A stretch of DNA of 64,000 bases from Amblyomma americanum (GCF_052857255.1 NC_135500.1:165536683-165600682), one strand, 5' to 3'. Shown: positions 22,967 through 35,654, counted from the first letter of the stretch. Notes: generated by a model from the sequence alone, not told the origin. A program made the numbers and translations.

Positions 22967-23912
22967 TTTTTACCATACAATAGTCTCAAGTTTAATCTTG
23001 GTATGAAATACACAGTTTAAGGAGTAACAACAGCAATTTTCTTAGCTTACGTAATCCTAGAAGATCATTACGTATCCTTACTCTATCAGGAACAGAGGCT
23101 ACTGATTAATAAGCCTTTTAACCAAGTATACTGACGGGCCACTTGATCAGGCACAATGTTTGAGCGAAGAACAATGAAAACAAGGATTGTTCTGCAGTCG
23201 TTGAAGGTTTGCACATGCGCGTTATTTTCTCACTTATTGGACGTTTTCGGAATTCATTCAGCTGCAAGGGCAGCACCCGCACTGACCTCGCCTTTACTTT
23301 GTGCTGTCCCCAATACTACGTTCTTCTTTCAAACAGTGAAACCCTTTTTTCCGTACTAAACGCAGTTAACACATGCTGCCTCGCCCCATGCCTAATAACT
23401 TGAATTTTTTAGAACGAGAAATAATTGATATAAACAAGATGATTAAGAAAAAATGGGAACAGTTTTTCTTTCTTAATATACATTGGTTTGACCGTATCTA
23501 ATTATTGCACAGTGGATTGCTTTTGTATACAAGATCTGCTGCAGTGTTTTAGTAATTTTGTTGTTACTTGGGAAATAGAAAAGCTATGCTTACGTAATCC
23601 TTTGTACTAATGCCTAATTGCGTGCGTTGCTCTGTAAAGTTATAACCTGCAAAAGCCTTATGGACTGTACACTTTCACTTGCCTTTCGCTTCGTTGTTTC
23701 ATGCAGAGTAGTGTGAGCTAATGTAGTTTGACTGTTTGTGGTCCTTGTGAAACAGGGGCTGGAACCTTGTTAAGCTACGGCGTTATTAGCTTTTAGTGTG
23801 AAAACAGTATTTCATGAGGTCTAATCTGCTCACCGGTTTGTGTCATGCTTGACCCTGAGGGTGACATTGGGCAAACATTAAATAAAACAATTAATTAAAT
23901 AAATATTGCCGC
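22685..23912 (+). mobile_element. CR1-like LINE 3' end, plus strand
   Basis: This carries the last part of an RT ORF and a long 3' UTR ending GACCCTGAGGGTGACATTGG followed by AAACATTAAATAAAAC and a TTAAATAAAT tail, the usual end of a tick CR1-like family. It is 5'-truncated and lies back to back with the minus-strand LINE ending at about 22600. Its tail abuts the repeat at 23908-24178. Several in-frame stops show it is inactive. Confidence 0.78.
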
Positions 23913-24178
23913 GACTGAGATTAGAACCCGTCGCAATGCGAACAGTTACCATTGCTGGCCACTGCGCGAAAGCACTAGGCTATTGCCGCAGTTTTTTTCT
24001 TTATTGTATGGAAGTACGCCAACTCTAACAAACTGCAAGCCCGACTAAACCAGGTCACGTTCCGCAACCCGTCAAACACAATCACAACAGCATCCTGCCA
24101 CAGCCGAGCGCGCCTTCTGTCAAACGGAAACACTCTCTCACGTCGCGCATTGAACATCGTCTTCTTCATCAACTAATA
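23908..24178 (-). repeat. Dispersed repeat with tRNA-like end, copy C (minus)
   Basis: On the minus strand this begins GTTGATGAAGAAGACGATGT and matches the plus-strand copies at 32871-33205 and 36288-36662 through about 80 ungapped bases, then reaches a tRNA-like tail: AATAGCCTAGTGCT as a weak A box, GGGTTCTAATCTC as a weak B box, and a final GCGGCAATATTTATTT. The tail lies directly against the 3' end of the preceding LINE. Confidence 0.72.
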
Positions 24179-26069
24179 GTGGTATTAAACTGATATTCGC
24201 AATGAAAAAGTTGAAGACGTGCACAACTTCCTCCTTGGGTCAGTGGACACCTTAATCGCACTTTCAGGTAGGTGGGCAGTGGTGTGCATATGCAATAACT
24301 GTGGTTTCGCATAATATTTCGTGCTTAGCAATGCTAGCCCGCCAGCCAATTTTTTTTTTGTTCCTGCCCTAGAGTTTTATTCAGCTGTGTTTTTTGTAGC
24401 AAAATGGTGGACACATCTGAAATCTGGATGCGTAGAGGCTTCTAAGCCTCAGCACGCCGTGACTGCCATCTGATTCTAAGACACGAACCTAAAGGGCATA
24501 TAAGTACAAACTTGGGCATTCAGACGTAGAGTGTAAGGTTGTAAGAAGGAATAATGAACTGTGCAGAGTTGTGTGCAAGGGTTGAGCTTAGACCCTTTTT
24601 GTCACACATGTGGAGACAGGGAAGCTCGAGCTTGACGCAGTAAACTTGTTCTAATTACGTTCCAATATGTAAAAAAAATTCAGTGCTTTCAAATTATGAC
24701 CGCGTGGCATGGGGTGACACATGCTGCCTTTGAAAAGCGTTCGCAATCCCTAACGTTCACTCCCGAGTTAAAGGAGACGACCTCCAGTTTTTAAACTTGA
24801 GACTATGTTCTGACAAAAATGGCTGTGTCTCGGAGAAAATGATACGGACAACGCTTCGGTGGTCAACTGTTATGGTGCCTTAACTTGCGAAAACTAATGG
24901 CTGTTTGGTACATATGCAAGTAGACTACATTTGTGCGCTTGCGCATTAAGACCATTTCCTTTCCGTAACACAACGATAGGGAAGAGTTGGAACTCCTAAA
25001 CGTGGTCCACGTTCGCTGTCCGCGACTGTACAGGTCGAGATCGAAGAAAGCCGTTTTGTCGTTTGCGTTCTCTCAGTCGAAGTTAATAAAATGGGGTGCT
25101 GCTCTGCCCTAGCTGAGGCTCGCACACTTGAAGTCGTGCTCGCACGAGGCGGTGAACAGTTTTAAGAACAAAGTAAAATAGCTTTGTGAGAGACTTAAGC
25201 TACGCTTTAAGGGTATGACGCGATAGCGTTAATGGGTATCTTCAGCGGCCGGGGGTCCTTTTTGCGTATCATTTCGCTGACAAGGATGCTGCCGCCATCA
25301 CATATTACACGACAGCCTATACAGCTCGTTTGGTCGAAAAGCCGTCGGCGTAGTAGTAGCCGGCACCGCGTGTCGGAAATAATCGGGGCTGCGAAAAAAA
25401 ATCGTACCATGGCAATTTGTGGCTGTAGTGTTTGATTATTGATTGGTCTGTGATAGAGGATGACGAGGTAATGAAATCGTTTGAACTATTTGATTTATTA
25501 AAAAAAGCTAAATTTCTTGCTGTCAGCATGTTGCGTCTACTCAGAAAAAAACAGAGCTCCTGATAATTTTTAATTATTGTAAGCTTTTTCTCTTCCACAA
25601 ATTTCCTTATTCAACTTTGTTTTCACCTGTGACCAGTCCAGTGACTGCTTCTTTATCGTTTCATCCTCATTTATGTCTTCCTTTTTTCTTCTTGGACAGC
25701 GCATTTAAAGAATCATTTGCCAGCTTCCGATGAATAGGAAAGAAGAGGCTCAGTGAACCGAATGATCAAGAAGTAGACAGAATTAAAAAAAAAACAGTTC
25801 GGCGTGGCACCTCGAAGCAATACCCTAGAGAGTGGACTGCTCAGGATTGATTTATACGTTTTGATGGCTATTTAGCACTAGCATTAGTTGTTGGTTAGTC
25901 AGCATTAGAGGGGTCACTGCAAGCGGAAATGGCAACTGCCGTCTGTCAATAGCCAGTGGCAGGCGGTAAAACTGCCACAGTAGGATACGAATTCGTGCCC
26001 ACAGGGATACGAATTAACCTAAAATACGACCCATACAGACTCAGTACACTACTTCTAATAGAACGAAGC
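24179..26069. other. No recognisable gene
   Basis: Short frames only. The segment at 25207-25600 is open on both strands in pieces but shows no motif. Confidence 0.4.
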
Positions 26070-26345
26070 TTAATTCGCCGCCTTGGATATAATAACCTTT
26101 CGTGTGTTAACCTCGGATATAAAGAACCTTATTATGCCACCTGCGATATAACAAACTTTATTAAGAGTGCTAACCTCGGATATACCGAACATAAGTATGG
26201 CGCCTCCGATTTAACGGACATTTGTGCGTTAATCTAGGATATAACGAAGCTTTGTGCTTGGACCTCGGGTATAAGGAATCTATGTGTACCGATTCAGATA
26301 TAACGATCTTTATGGTGTGTCAACCTCAAATATAGCGAATGTTTC
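26070..26345 (+). repeat. Degenerate 30-bp minisatellite (CCTCGGATATAACGAA-like)
   Basis: Nine or so units of about 29-36 bp share the pattern AACCTCGGATATAACGAA plus a variable TTTGTGTGCT. Units start near 26070, 26109, 26139, 26171, 26202, 26230, 26260, 26290 and 26321. Because the period is near a multiple of three, a 93-codon frame (25956-26237) passes through part of it with repeated NLGYxE. The unit resembles the terminal repeats of pogo/Tigger transposons, which read like ACCTCGATATAACGAA. That origin is inference. Confidence 0.78.
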
Positions 26346-27706
26346 TCTGCTAACGCATTCAAAAGATTCCCCGACAACCGTCTAAGAGTTTTATAATACG
26401 CAGAAACCTCTCAGCAACAGCAAAGGCGAACGCTTTTGCATTGCCCCTCTATGAAAATGCGGCACTCATGGCCAGGTTTAGAACTCGCGACAGTGCTTAG
26501 GAACAGAACGCAGTATTCACTCTTATATGGCGTGTGTCACAGTGTGGGCAACCTTCATAAGAAATTACTGGAAGAAATCTTTTCTCTACACATTTTGCTG
26601 TGATTTAGCTTCTTGAGTACTTCAATACGGAAGTGCCCTGTTCGCTTCTTTCAGTCGTTTGCCTCCGTTTGCTTCCAGTATTCTTACCTACGAACACTGC
26701 CGCTATTCTTGTCGCATCGTACACCTGGTTCTCGTTAATCAGTCACGAGAATGTGCTTGCGTTGGCGGAAAGGAGGCGAAGGCTCTGAAGTCCGCCGTCT
26801 CGGCGGCGCATGTAATGAAGCGACTTAATAGAATACCTGAGTGCCGGGACAGACTTGTGTGGCAATCCGCGGTGGTCCGCTTTGTCACACCGCGTCTTCC
26901 TTGTGGGGAACCAGGATGCTCCTGCAGCCATGGCGACATTATTTATTTCTAGACATTTTTATTCATTTTTCCTCATTGCGACAAAACTCAAAATTAGAAT
27001 ACACTTCTAGAAGTTCAAGGTAAATAAAGCTCTCGTAAATAAATCAGGAAAAATGAAAACGATGCTATACGAAGAATGGTGCGGCAGGAACTGACAAGAA
27101 TGAAAAAGGATGCATTAGCGCCGTTCTGGCGCTTAGGTTTGAGAAAACGATGCTATACCCACAGGTGAGCTCTGAAAGGAATTGCAGTTAAGCAAAATAA
27201 GTTCCACTTCTTTTAAGTTCGGGTTAAAAATTAATGTAAAATATGTGAAATACCAAAAATGACGCTACGGTTAAACTGAAAAACGTTTTAGGCTGAACAA
27301 TGTTCCACATACGTATATCTGGAACTCCGTTCTAGATATATCCTCAAAGTCATTATGCGAAACCGCGTTCCAATTAGCCTGATACATATTAAAGACAGCG
27401 ACCGGATGTGGACAGGACAGGTTGTCAGGCTTGCTTAGTAAGCCTGAGCGATTCACTGCGGAACAAAGTCATGGGTAGTGTGGGAGCGGCTGGTAGCCTT
27501 GGAGTAAGCTGTTCAGCAATAGCTTGCCAGGGTTTGTTTGTAGAAAAAGGGATTGGGAGAGGGAAGTCTCCCCTCCCCTCCCCGCTGGTCTGTGCAAGTT
27601 CCTCGTCTCGTCCCGTACATGGAAGAGGAAATTGTCCTTGCACCCAGACATTGTCAAAAACGTTTACCGTCTACCTTTTAGACCTTGATTCGCTTTCTTT
27701 CGTCAG
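26346..27706. other. No recognisable gene
   Basis: The 97-codon + frame at 26659-26952 has no domain motif and no convincing splice signals. Nothing else is assignable. Confidence 0.4.
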
Positions 27707-27799
27707 CAGCATTCCGAGCTATGGAAAAGTCTTAGTTGTTATTCGTCCGAACGTCTATCCCAGCAAATTCGTGTTGCAGGATAAGTTTACGACTAGAGG
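27707..27799 (+). CDS. Possible internal exon, unknown protein
   Basis: The acceptor CGCTTTCTTTCGTCAG (ending 27706) has a good pyrimidine tract, and the donor AGAGG|GTAAGTAT (27800 on) is strong. One frame is open across the 93 bp and includes SYGKVLVVIRPNVYPSKFVL. The frame also stays open upstream, so openness alone proves little. I do not recognise the peptide. The two splice signals are the whole case. Confidence 0.25.
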
Positions 27800-27801
27800 G
27801 T

Positions 27802-29313
27802 AAGTATAAAAGGAAATTTCCTGTGGTTGAGTGGCCAGCAACGGTATGGTTACAGCAGCTTCTTTCCTTTTCTTGCCTGTTTTTAGAGGGCGTGACTTTG
27901 ATGAAGTGCGCATATTGCCACATGTTGCAGGATGCTCGTTGTGGGCAACTTTCTCTAACGCAGCACTTTTGAGAAACGCTTTGTGCCTGCCAGCGGCACG
28001 TCTTATCGCCATTCGCACTAGGCTTGCAAGACCACTGGAGAAGCTTGTTTTGCTTCTAAGATCGATGCACGCTGCACAGGCGAGACGCTTGACTCGCTCG
28101 GTGCCGCCGCTGGCGGGCTGATCTATACTCCACATGCATCCAGGAAGCAGCTTTATTGAATATCTTGGAACCACATGCTGCTTCACTGATAACGTGAAAA
28201 ATACTTTCGTGGTCGTAAACAAATGTAGGGCTTGCTAATACGGCTCTCTTTAATTTCTTCCAATTTATTTCAATATTTTAAGCCTGGCTCGCTTGTTTCT
28301 TTTGCCAGTTCTAGTGCAAGTCACGTTTATGTTATTCCATAATGCTGGCAATAGAGCCGGAACTCTTGCTTTCCTTGAAGAAAGTTTCCATATAAAACAA
28401 CGAAACTCACTTAAAGCATACGATGACAGATGCACAATAACATGCATCCACCTCTGTGTGGCACTGATGCAGCTCATTTGATTTTATGTGCATTGAACTA
28501 TTCCTCTCACCATTTCGGGAAAGCATACAGAGTTCAGGAACCAAGCGCAAGCAAGCAAGTTAAAGAGAAAATTGGGAAGAAACAATCATGAGGAAAATCA
28601 TGCACAAATTTACTTTTACGATTGAAAATTAGCCTCGCTTGTCCTGTGAATGAATGAATAAACGAATAAAGCATTAATGAATGAAAGTGACACCTTTAAT
28701 CCAGAGCGTTTCTACTGGTCCCTATAGAACGGCCTCAGCGTGGCCTACGAGTTTGAGCTGGTCCTCGTCAGCTTCTGTGCTAGTCAGCCAGTAACTGACG
28801 CTACGAGCTTGGGAATATTTTGTTCCGACTGCTACCACTGCATTCCGATTACTGCAACGATCTGGTAAAATAATCTATATTTACTCGTAGTTATGAAGCC
28901 GGTGCACCGACTTCAACAAGCATATCTAGCTTTTTGCTTCATGACACTGTCAATGCCTAATAAACGCCCAAAATAATCCGAAACTGCGCAATCGTTAAGC
29001 GTAAGCAGAGCCATCGTCACCGCCTCGTATACTTTAGGGTCACCCTGCTGTTATCGCCTTGCAATGGAAATAAAAAAGACCGCTGCTTTGCTTATCTCAT
29101 CCCGCGTAGCGTGGTGTCTTGTCAGCATGAGTAGGCAAGCTAAATAGGTAGATTTTTATATAGGTTCTTGCTTATTTCGTAAGCGTAAGTATGAAGTGTA
29201 GCTTGTAATAACGCGCAGAATGAATGCAATAACTTATTTCAATGAAAGCTCAAATGAACATGTTGGTCAGATTAAACCAATTTTACACCTATTGCCGCTA
29301 TATCATTTGAATA
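27802..29313. other. No recognisable gene
   Basis: A 155-codon minus-strand frame (27755-28222) overlaps a 96-codon + frame. Neither shows a family signature. A (GAAT)n/(AATGA)n tract lies at 28649-28686 and may be a LINE tail. Confidence 0.38.
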
Positions 29314-29839
29314 TTAAAGGGGCTCTGAAACGCCTTCCGAGGAGAGCACATTAACTCACTTAATCACTGCACCGTGTCGCCATGAAAACCGGAGCCAAAT
29401 AATACTCTTCTGCACGCAGCAGGCGACCCACAATCACGCGTCAAAGTTGGCGAGCCCTTCCCGGCGACTTTTTCATGCTCGCACCCTCCTCCGCCCCCGC
29501 ATCTGCGTAGACAAGGTGAGAGGTGGCCATTGGTTAGATTATTTCAGACGTCAGGCAGCTACCGTGGCTGCGGCCAATAAGCCGCTTAGCTCCGGTGGGT
29601 CGGGAAGCTCCGCTCCCAGAGGGGGGTCGGTGAAGGAGCGCCTGCCTTCCAGCGTGCAAACAGTGACGAGAGGAGAGGGAAAGGCGCGTAGACGCCGAAA
29701 TTCAAATTTTAACTACAGATAACTTAGCTTCTACAAAGCGCATTTAAAAATTCTTGCTGGACACTATTCATGAAGCGGCGTGCTTCAACATCCCAGGCTT
29801 GCCGCAACTTTATTAGAACCCCTTTCACAGCCCCTTTAA
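29314..29839. mobile_element. MITE with TTAA ends (piggyBac-like target)
   Basis: The left end is TTAA|AGGGGCTCTGAAA (29314 on). The right end is TTTCACAGCCCCT|TTAA (ending 29839). The inverted repeats match at 12 of 13 bases and both are bounded by TTAA, the target of piggyBac-type transposases. The interior (about 29400-29700) is GC-rich and contains CCAAT and short frames but no transposase. It is therefore non-autonomous. Confidence 0.68.
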
Positions 29840-32800
29840 GCTGCCGCTATTAGCACAATTATATTCGCTTCCGACTTTTTGCTTTGCGTTTATGTTTTAG
29901 ACTTGTATAATAAGAGCAATGCATGAAAACCAGTGAAAATTTTACTCAAACTGTTCTAGTGCTTATTATGAAGGAGAGATCAAATCTGTTGGCACGATTA
30001 TGTGCGACAGTTTGAGATGAATTTCTGCAAAAAACGAAAAAAAATACTTAATCTAAGACTCGATCGTAAAAGAAAGTTGCGAATTATCCTTAGTAATGTT
30101 TTATTAATGTTTTATTGGTATACTCCCGTGTCGCCTTTTTTTACGCTAGTCCATACCTTCCCGTGTTCTGCGCCATTGTATAGCGAAGTGCGCTAAAGAT
30201 TTCCCCAATTTTTTTGTTTGAATTTTGATGATACAGCTTATCAAAGATATCTGATTCCCGCATCTGAAATTCTAATTTTACGCTTACAGCGCAAGCCAAA
30301 GGATGCCTTTCATTGACACTGCATCGGTTTATTCATCCATTTCAGCTTGCATCTTCACATCTACATCGAGAAAATTACGAACTTTATTCCCAGAACTTAA
30401 CACAACCGGGCTACTCAGGATTCCGCAGGTGTGTAGCGTGGCTCGACCGGAGCCTTGAGCACCGTGTTTTTTACTTTTTCCTGCTTCCGGTCATAAGCGA
30501 TTGCCTATTCTTTCGAGCACGAAGATAAAGAAAACCTACGAAGCAAGCTTGTTGCAGTCCGGTGCGGCAATTCAGGACACGACTGTGTGAAGCTCTCACT
30601 CTTCGACTTCGCAGACGCTACCGAAGAGAAAAAAGACAAAACATCTTTTTTTTTTCTTAGCGGCTTCTCCCGTCGTCAATCAACGTGGACGGGATTCCAA
30701 CGCACTCCCTACGTGTCAAGAGAAGCAGAATCTCATTTCAGGCATTTCCTCTCCCCGTGATAATTCCTCGAATAGGTACGCAGATGATTTAGGTCTTTTT
30801 GGCGTGTGAGACTGCAGCGTGAGCTTACTGCCTGTCAACCTTTAAGTCTAGAAAAAGAACGTTGGGATTACCCTCTACAGCTTTGTTCTCTTTGTGTGGG
30901 GCCTAGAAAGAGACGCAGGGGCTGCCACGCGGAATATCCCCAATGAGCTTTGTTTTGTCCCGCCTTTAATTTTTTTCCACATCCGCTTAGTTGCGACAAG
31001 TAAAACCCGATACCCTAAAGTTAGGGAGAGGGGGGTGGGGGGGGGGGGCTGAGTCGCTATTGAAGTTCACATCAATTCGGACAAAGCTTATGCATTGTGA
31101 GGGGAAGAAAAAATACAGATTTTCTATGACAGGTATAGTAATGTAGATGTTTCTCGAAAACGCTAAAGTTAGAACGTGGAAAACCGGTCGGATTCCTAGT
31201 AGAGAAAAGTCGGTGAACAGAACACGAAGCGGTTTCGTTTTGATATGAATCAGCGGTTCTTGGCTCATTCGATGAGAATGACGCAAAGAGGAGAAATTGC
31301 GAAAAAAATATAACCCGTATTTTTGGTCCATTAATTTCGTCAAACCAGCTGGCCACAATCGAAGTCAATAGCAGCTACGAGCACGGCTAATTTGATATTC
31401 GCGAAAAGAAAAACGGCTTTCATCTACGCATATTTTAGCACGGCATGCTTCGCTTTCATCCACCTACGCGGTTAACAAGCCGATCTAGAACGAAGCGCTC
31501 ACTCGTAGGCTCTTCACTGGCTCATCCAGTGCTTACATGACTTCGGTGCATTGTTGCCTAAAACCAGGACTGCTAAACACACTTTTCCTCAAGTAGCATT
31601 CGTCACCGACCGAAGACCTTGTAGCGCTTGTTTTCACTTACTGCTGCACAGTTTTATTTTACTTTCCGTCGCTACAGAATATCGCGGACATGTCCTTCTC
31701 TGTAGCAGTGTCCAGTGGCTTCCGCTCCGAGGGCAGCTGCTCCCAGTCTGGAGTGGTTCTCCAGCGATGGGCATAACAAGCCTGACGCTATGTGGGCGAC
31801 CAGAAGCACTCCTGACACACTGAACAAGGTTCGCTTAGTGCGAGTGTGTGCTGCCCTCACAAAATTAACTGTTGGAAAGGGAGCTCGCGCAAGGCTAAAA
31901 AGTAAGGCATGACGAGCTGAGAACAATGGCACGATTTGCCAGTCGTTCAAAGTACGTGCGTCAAATCTTGTTTGAGCTCCGACCAGTTGTACAAATGCTA
32001 CGCTTTGCAGCATTTGTCAAGTCTGATTACTTAAAAAATAGAAACCGGATCCTTACTTACTAATCCTTAGTCTGTTACGGAGATTTTAAGCTAACAGGTC
32101 TTAGGTTGCCCCTTTCTCTGTAGCAATATCAAATCGAATATTTTTTGTTAACATAGGAGGTGAGTTTATTTTGGGATTTGTTCAGGAATCATATTAGCAT
32201 TCACGAATAAGTTTGAAGTGTTCATTTCTTTATAACTAGTTTTTTACTTGGCCAAATTATCCCGTAACACTCAGTTAAGTTCGATGATGTAGAAAAATAA
32301 AGTTTGGTCTTGAATGCAGGTGCCTTCTCTCTCGTTGCTGGTATACGCACAGCGACGAGCTCAGAAGATAATAAAGAATACATTAGAAATTCGTGGCATT
32401 TAAAACGCGGCAAGCTTCCTCGATGGCCAATGTAGAATTATCTTGTAGACGCTCAACAAGCATAACCAGCAGCAATCAAAAGATCATGCTTATGAAGATT
32501 GAAATGGGAACTGCAACAAGAACAGAAGTCGGAATTGTGAAGTTGGGTTCATTTTTTTCTACTTTGGTGCTGAGAGCAAAAAATAATTCACTAACACTGA
32601 TTACATCATACGAGAATTTTTTGACGCCAAGTAAGAATAAGATATGTATCACATAACAAAGAAAAAGGACGCATCATAGACTAAGCATCTGCACCTCCCT
32701 CCCCGCTGTTTAACAGGAAAAATGTATCTCTGTCTACTACAAGCTAACAACGCTGTCTACTAACATGGTCCCTATATAAATGGTTAGGAAAGGGAGAAAA

Positions 32801-32870
32801 GCTACGAACAAGACCGACTATCTATTTCTGGGAGGCTTATGAGAATTACCGCTGTATATAAAAAAAAGTG
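29840..32870. other. No recognisable gene; G-rich tract at 31022-31050
   Basis: The G-rich tract holds a run of about 12 G preceded by GGGG groups and could form a quadruplex. A 36-bp segment at 32124-32159 has a very good acceptor (CCCCTTTCTCTGTAG) and donor (GGAG|GTGAGTTT), but it is short and AT-rich with no recognisable coding content. Frames of 100-120 codons at 30987-31368 and 31672-32013 carry no motif. Confidence 0.4.
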
Positions 32871-33205
32871 GTAGGGTTTTAACGCAGTTAAATTGGGTGG
32901 ACGTGCGGCAGCATATCTTTAGCCTCGCTGGCTAGTGGCTTTGCTTTGCTGTGTCGTCGGCACATCTGGCGACGATAATACACTCAGGTTACGCTCTGGT
33001 CGAGGTTAAGCTCATCTGATCTGTTCGCGCCGCAGATGCAAGTTGATGAAGAAGATGATGCGCAGTGCACAGCGCGAGAGTGTGTTGCAGTTTAACACGA
33101 GGCGTGATCGGCTTCGACAACAGTACAACGCTCTCCTGCAGCTGAACTGTTCGCGCCACCGCAGGTTCGAAACGCCGGTCTCGGCAATATTTATATTTCA
33201 GCACT
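32871..33205 (+). repeat. Dispersed repeat with tRNA-like end, copy A
   Basis: This aligns with copy B (36288-36662): GGGTTTTAACGCA, GGCTTTGCTTTGCT, GTCGAGGTTAAGCTCATCTGA, TGTTCGCGCC, then AGTTGATGAAGA and GTTGCAGTTTAACACGA, closing with GCAGGTTCGAAACGCCG (B-box-like) and CAATATTTATATTTC. One frame over the central 80 bp reads MMKKMMRSAQRESVLQFNTR, and the other two copies have alignable peptides there. Confidence 0.75.
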
Positions 33206-33943
33206 CTCAATGCCAGGGACGCCACAAGGTTCTTTGCGAGTTTGACACCGTGAAGTAGTGCTTTTGCACTGAAATAATTCCAACGAATAGCGCTATCATT
33301 ACAATAAATGGCCGAATTTGCATCCAGGTGGTTACATGTTTCAAAAATAAAAAAAACTGCTCTATAAGAGCGAATTTCATGGAACAATATATTGTGTCCT
33401 CGTATTCAACATTCCCGTTTTAATTTCCAAGACAATAGGACATGATGCAAATCTGCTAACAGAAACACAAAACTAGCATTTTTGGGCAGGTTATCAGCAC
33501 TGACACCTCCTCAGTCAGAAAAAAAAGTGGAAGCAAGAACCCTTGCACAAGCCGTCGATTTCGTCATCTGCCTTGCACTGAGTGCACGCTGTAAACATGA
33601 ATAACTGAATAATTTGCAAGCTACGAAGATTGAAAATATTCCGCACCGGTTTGTTTATGTGTCTTGACTGGACTGTGATGGAAAAAGCATATAACACCCT
33701 CTAGCTCGTACCCCAAGCTTGTCACGCAAGCAACGCGCTGATTGCGTGTATACTTCTTGGATTCCATGCAAGCCATTGAGAACATAAATAAACCTCAGTA
33801 TTACAGGCCAGTACAGCTTCCATTTCTTTTACTTGTACTATTTTCCTCTGCACTGTTTGCGTGCAAGTATTTATGTTATGTCCCCCCTATCGAGAGAGCC
33901 ACACGGTGGTTCATGACACACGTAGTAAAAAAATCCCGAAGGC
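33206..33943. other. No recognisable feature
   Basis: There is nothing assignable. Poly-A and short frames only. Confidence 0.4.
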
Positions 33944-34560
33944 TTCATTTTTTATTTATTTATTTATTTACGGAATACTGCAGGCCCTTCTGGGCCATAG
34001 CAGGGGGGCGATACAATTTAACATAAATACAGAAAACACTGAAAGAAATATGAAACACAAAGCATATAAGTTCGATGGCGTCAAGCTTCTATTTTTTCGA
34101 TGGAGTATATGTCACGTATTGCTATCAAAGGTAAAGCATTCGATTCAGTTACGGCGCGAGGAAAGGAGGAGTATTTAAATAAGTTAGTTCTGGCGGTGAA
34201 TGGAGTTAGTGAATCAGAGTGGCGATGTCTTGTTGGCCGTGGAGCGGAAAATGGCTTGACGTAGGGATCTGGGCACACTGACAACTTGTTATGCTTGAGA
34301 AGGAAAAGAAATTTTAATCTCAAAATTTTTCGTCCGGTAATGTTTGAATGCGGTGTTCTCGCATCATGGCGGTTGGTCAGTCTGTTGAACGGTATTTTGA
34401 AAAGATGAATCGAATGGCTTTGCGCTGAATCATTTCAAGAGCTTGAATGTTATTTTTATTAAATGGGTCCCAGACGCGCAAAAGTTTTCTAACTTGGGTC
34501 AAAATAACGATGAATAGGCTAAATATTTCAAGATGGTTGCGGTAAATGACAAATGTAGTC
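33944..34560 (-). mobile_element. CR1/L2-like LINE 3' end, minus strand
   Basis: The tail (TAAATAAATAAAT on minus, 33953-33972) and the word CTGCAGTATTCCG match the LINE ending at 20902. Coding remnants on the minus strand include VWDPFNKNNIQALEMIQRKA (about 34475-34415), IRFIFSKYRS, then ARTNLFKYSSF (about 34195-34165), which parallels ARTNSFKNSFF in the first copy. Stops and frameshifts break the frame. It is a short 5'-truncated insertion. Confidence 0.82.
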
Positions 34561-35376
34561 TAATGCGACTTGCGAAAAACGCGGGTGTTGCGGAGGCTGC
34601 GGCTTGAAGGCGTTTAGAATTTTAATCAGGCCTCAATAATGGGCGTACATGATGAAGTTTCCATAGTGCAGCGCTCTCTATTGAACAGCACGTCAGGTTG
34701 GGTTAGAAACTCACGGAATAATTCAAGGTTCTAAGACGTGAATCTATGAACGCTCAAGACTAAACAAATGAAGTTCACCTTAAGAAAAGTTCTTTGCGGA
34801 CATGGCTTATCTTTGCGGCTTGAAGGCCTTCTTCTTTGTTCTTAAAATATGAAGACTCAGTTTTTCAGGTCAGCATGGGCTCTTGTGAAAAAAAAAAAAA
34901 ATTGGACCCATTACTCTGCCGTTGAGTTGTGCTCGGGTTTTAAAAACTAAAAAAAAATAGAAGGCGGAGCTAGCGAGAGGAAAGGGAAGCTATTAAAAGC
35001 AGTCGTGCAAGCCGAAAAACTTACGTTCCACGAGAAATTGTTTCTATCGGTGACATATGTAAAGAGATCATTCTACATATTAATAGCGTTTTCAAACTCT
35101 ACCGAAAAAAACAAAAACAAATTAAGATCTGCTGGTTGCGATAAGGATAGCGATGGTGTTGTCCAAGGGTGCTTCAAAAAAAAAAAAGGGAATGACATGC
35201 CTTTATAATGGTCTGAGTAGAGTGGGGAAGGGTCCTGACTCACTGAATGCTTGATTTGATTCTCGATTGCTTGGTCAGTCACTCGCACTTGACAAAGACC
35301 ATAGACTCTCTACCACAAATCTCTATGGAGAGATCGCTCCGAGCATAGAGGCGCTATTAAGTGTCAGTAAAGGCTC
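34561..35376. other. No recognisable gene; extended LINE remnants possible to about 34600
   Basis: Weak LINE-like peptide traces continue a little upstream of the clear copy. From 34650 on I see nothing. A poly-A run is at 34889-34902. Confidence 0.35.
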
Positions 35377-35654
35377 ACCACCTCGGTATGCAGCCGCCGC
35401 GGTGGCTGAGTGGTTATGGCGCTCGGCTGCCAGCCCGAAAGACACGGGTTCGATCCTGGCCGCGGCGGTCGAATTTCGATGGAGGCGAAATTCTAGGCGC
35501 CCATGTGCTGCGCGATGTCAGTGCACGTAAAAGAACCCCAGGTGGTCGAAATTTCCGGAGACCTTCACTACGGCGTCCCTCATAACCTCAGTCGCTTTGG
35601 GACGTTAAACCCTCATAAACCAAACCAAACCAAACCAAACCACCTCGGTATGCA
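35377..35654 (+). mobile_element. Ruka-type tRNA-derived SINE, (AAACC)n tail
   Basis: The SINE body (35393-35638) is bounded by the exact 16-bp target duplication ACCACCTCGGTATGCA at 35377-35392 and 35639-35654. Its head carries a pol III A box (GTGGCTGAGTGGTTATGG) and B box (GGGTTCGATCC). The tRNA-unrelated body contains GGCGCCCATGTGCTGCGCGA, GTCAGTGCACGT and GGTGGTCGAAATTTCCGGAG, and it ends TTAAACCCTCATAAACC plus four AAACC units. This is the SINE described as Ruka in ixodid ticks. It depends on LINE machinery to move. The perfect duplication and clean tail indicate a young insertion. Confidence 0.92.

Noticed and set aside
25956..26237. 93-codon frame with repeated NLGYxE
   Set aside because: It exists because a roughly 30-bp minisatellite happens to keep frame. 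There is no start context or homology.
27755..28222. 155-codon minus-strand ORF
   Set aside because: No motif; it overlaps antisense frames of equal quality and gives no splice or promoter support.
32124..32159. 36-bp micro-exon between strong splice signals
   Set aside because: It is too short and AT-rich to judge, and no neighbouring exon supports it.
35400..35475. tRNA gene suggested by A and B boxes
   Set aside because: The boxes belong to the tRNA-derived head of a SINE. The fold and acceptor stem of a working tRNA are not kept. The same applies at 39480-39550 and 40070-40135.
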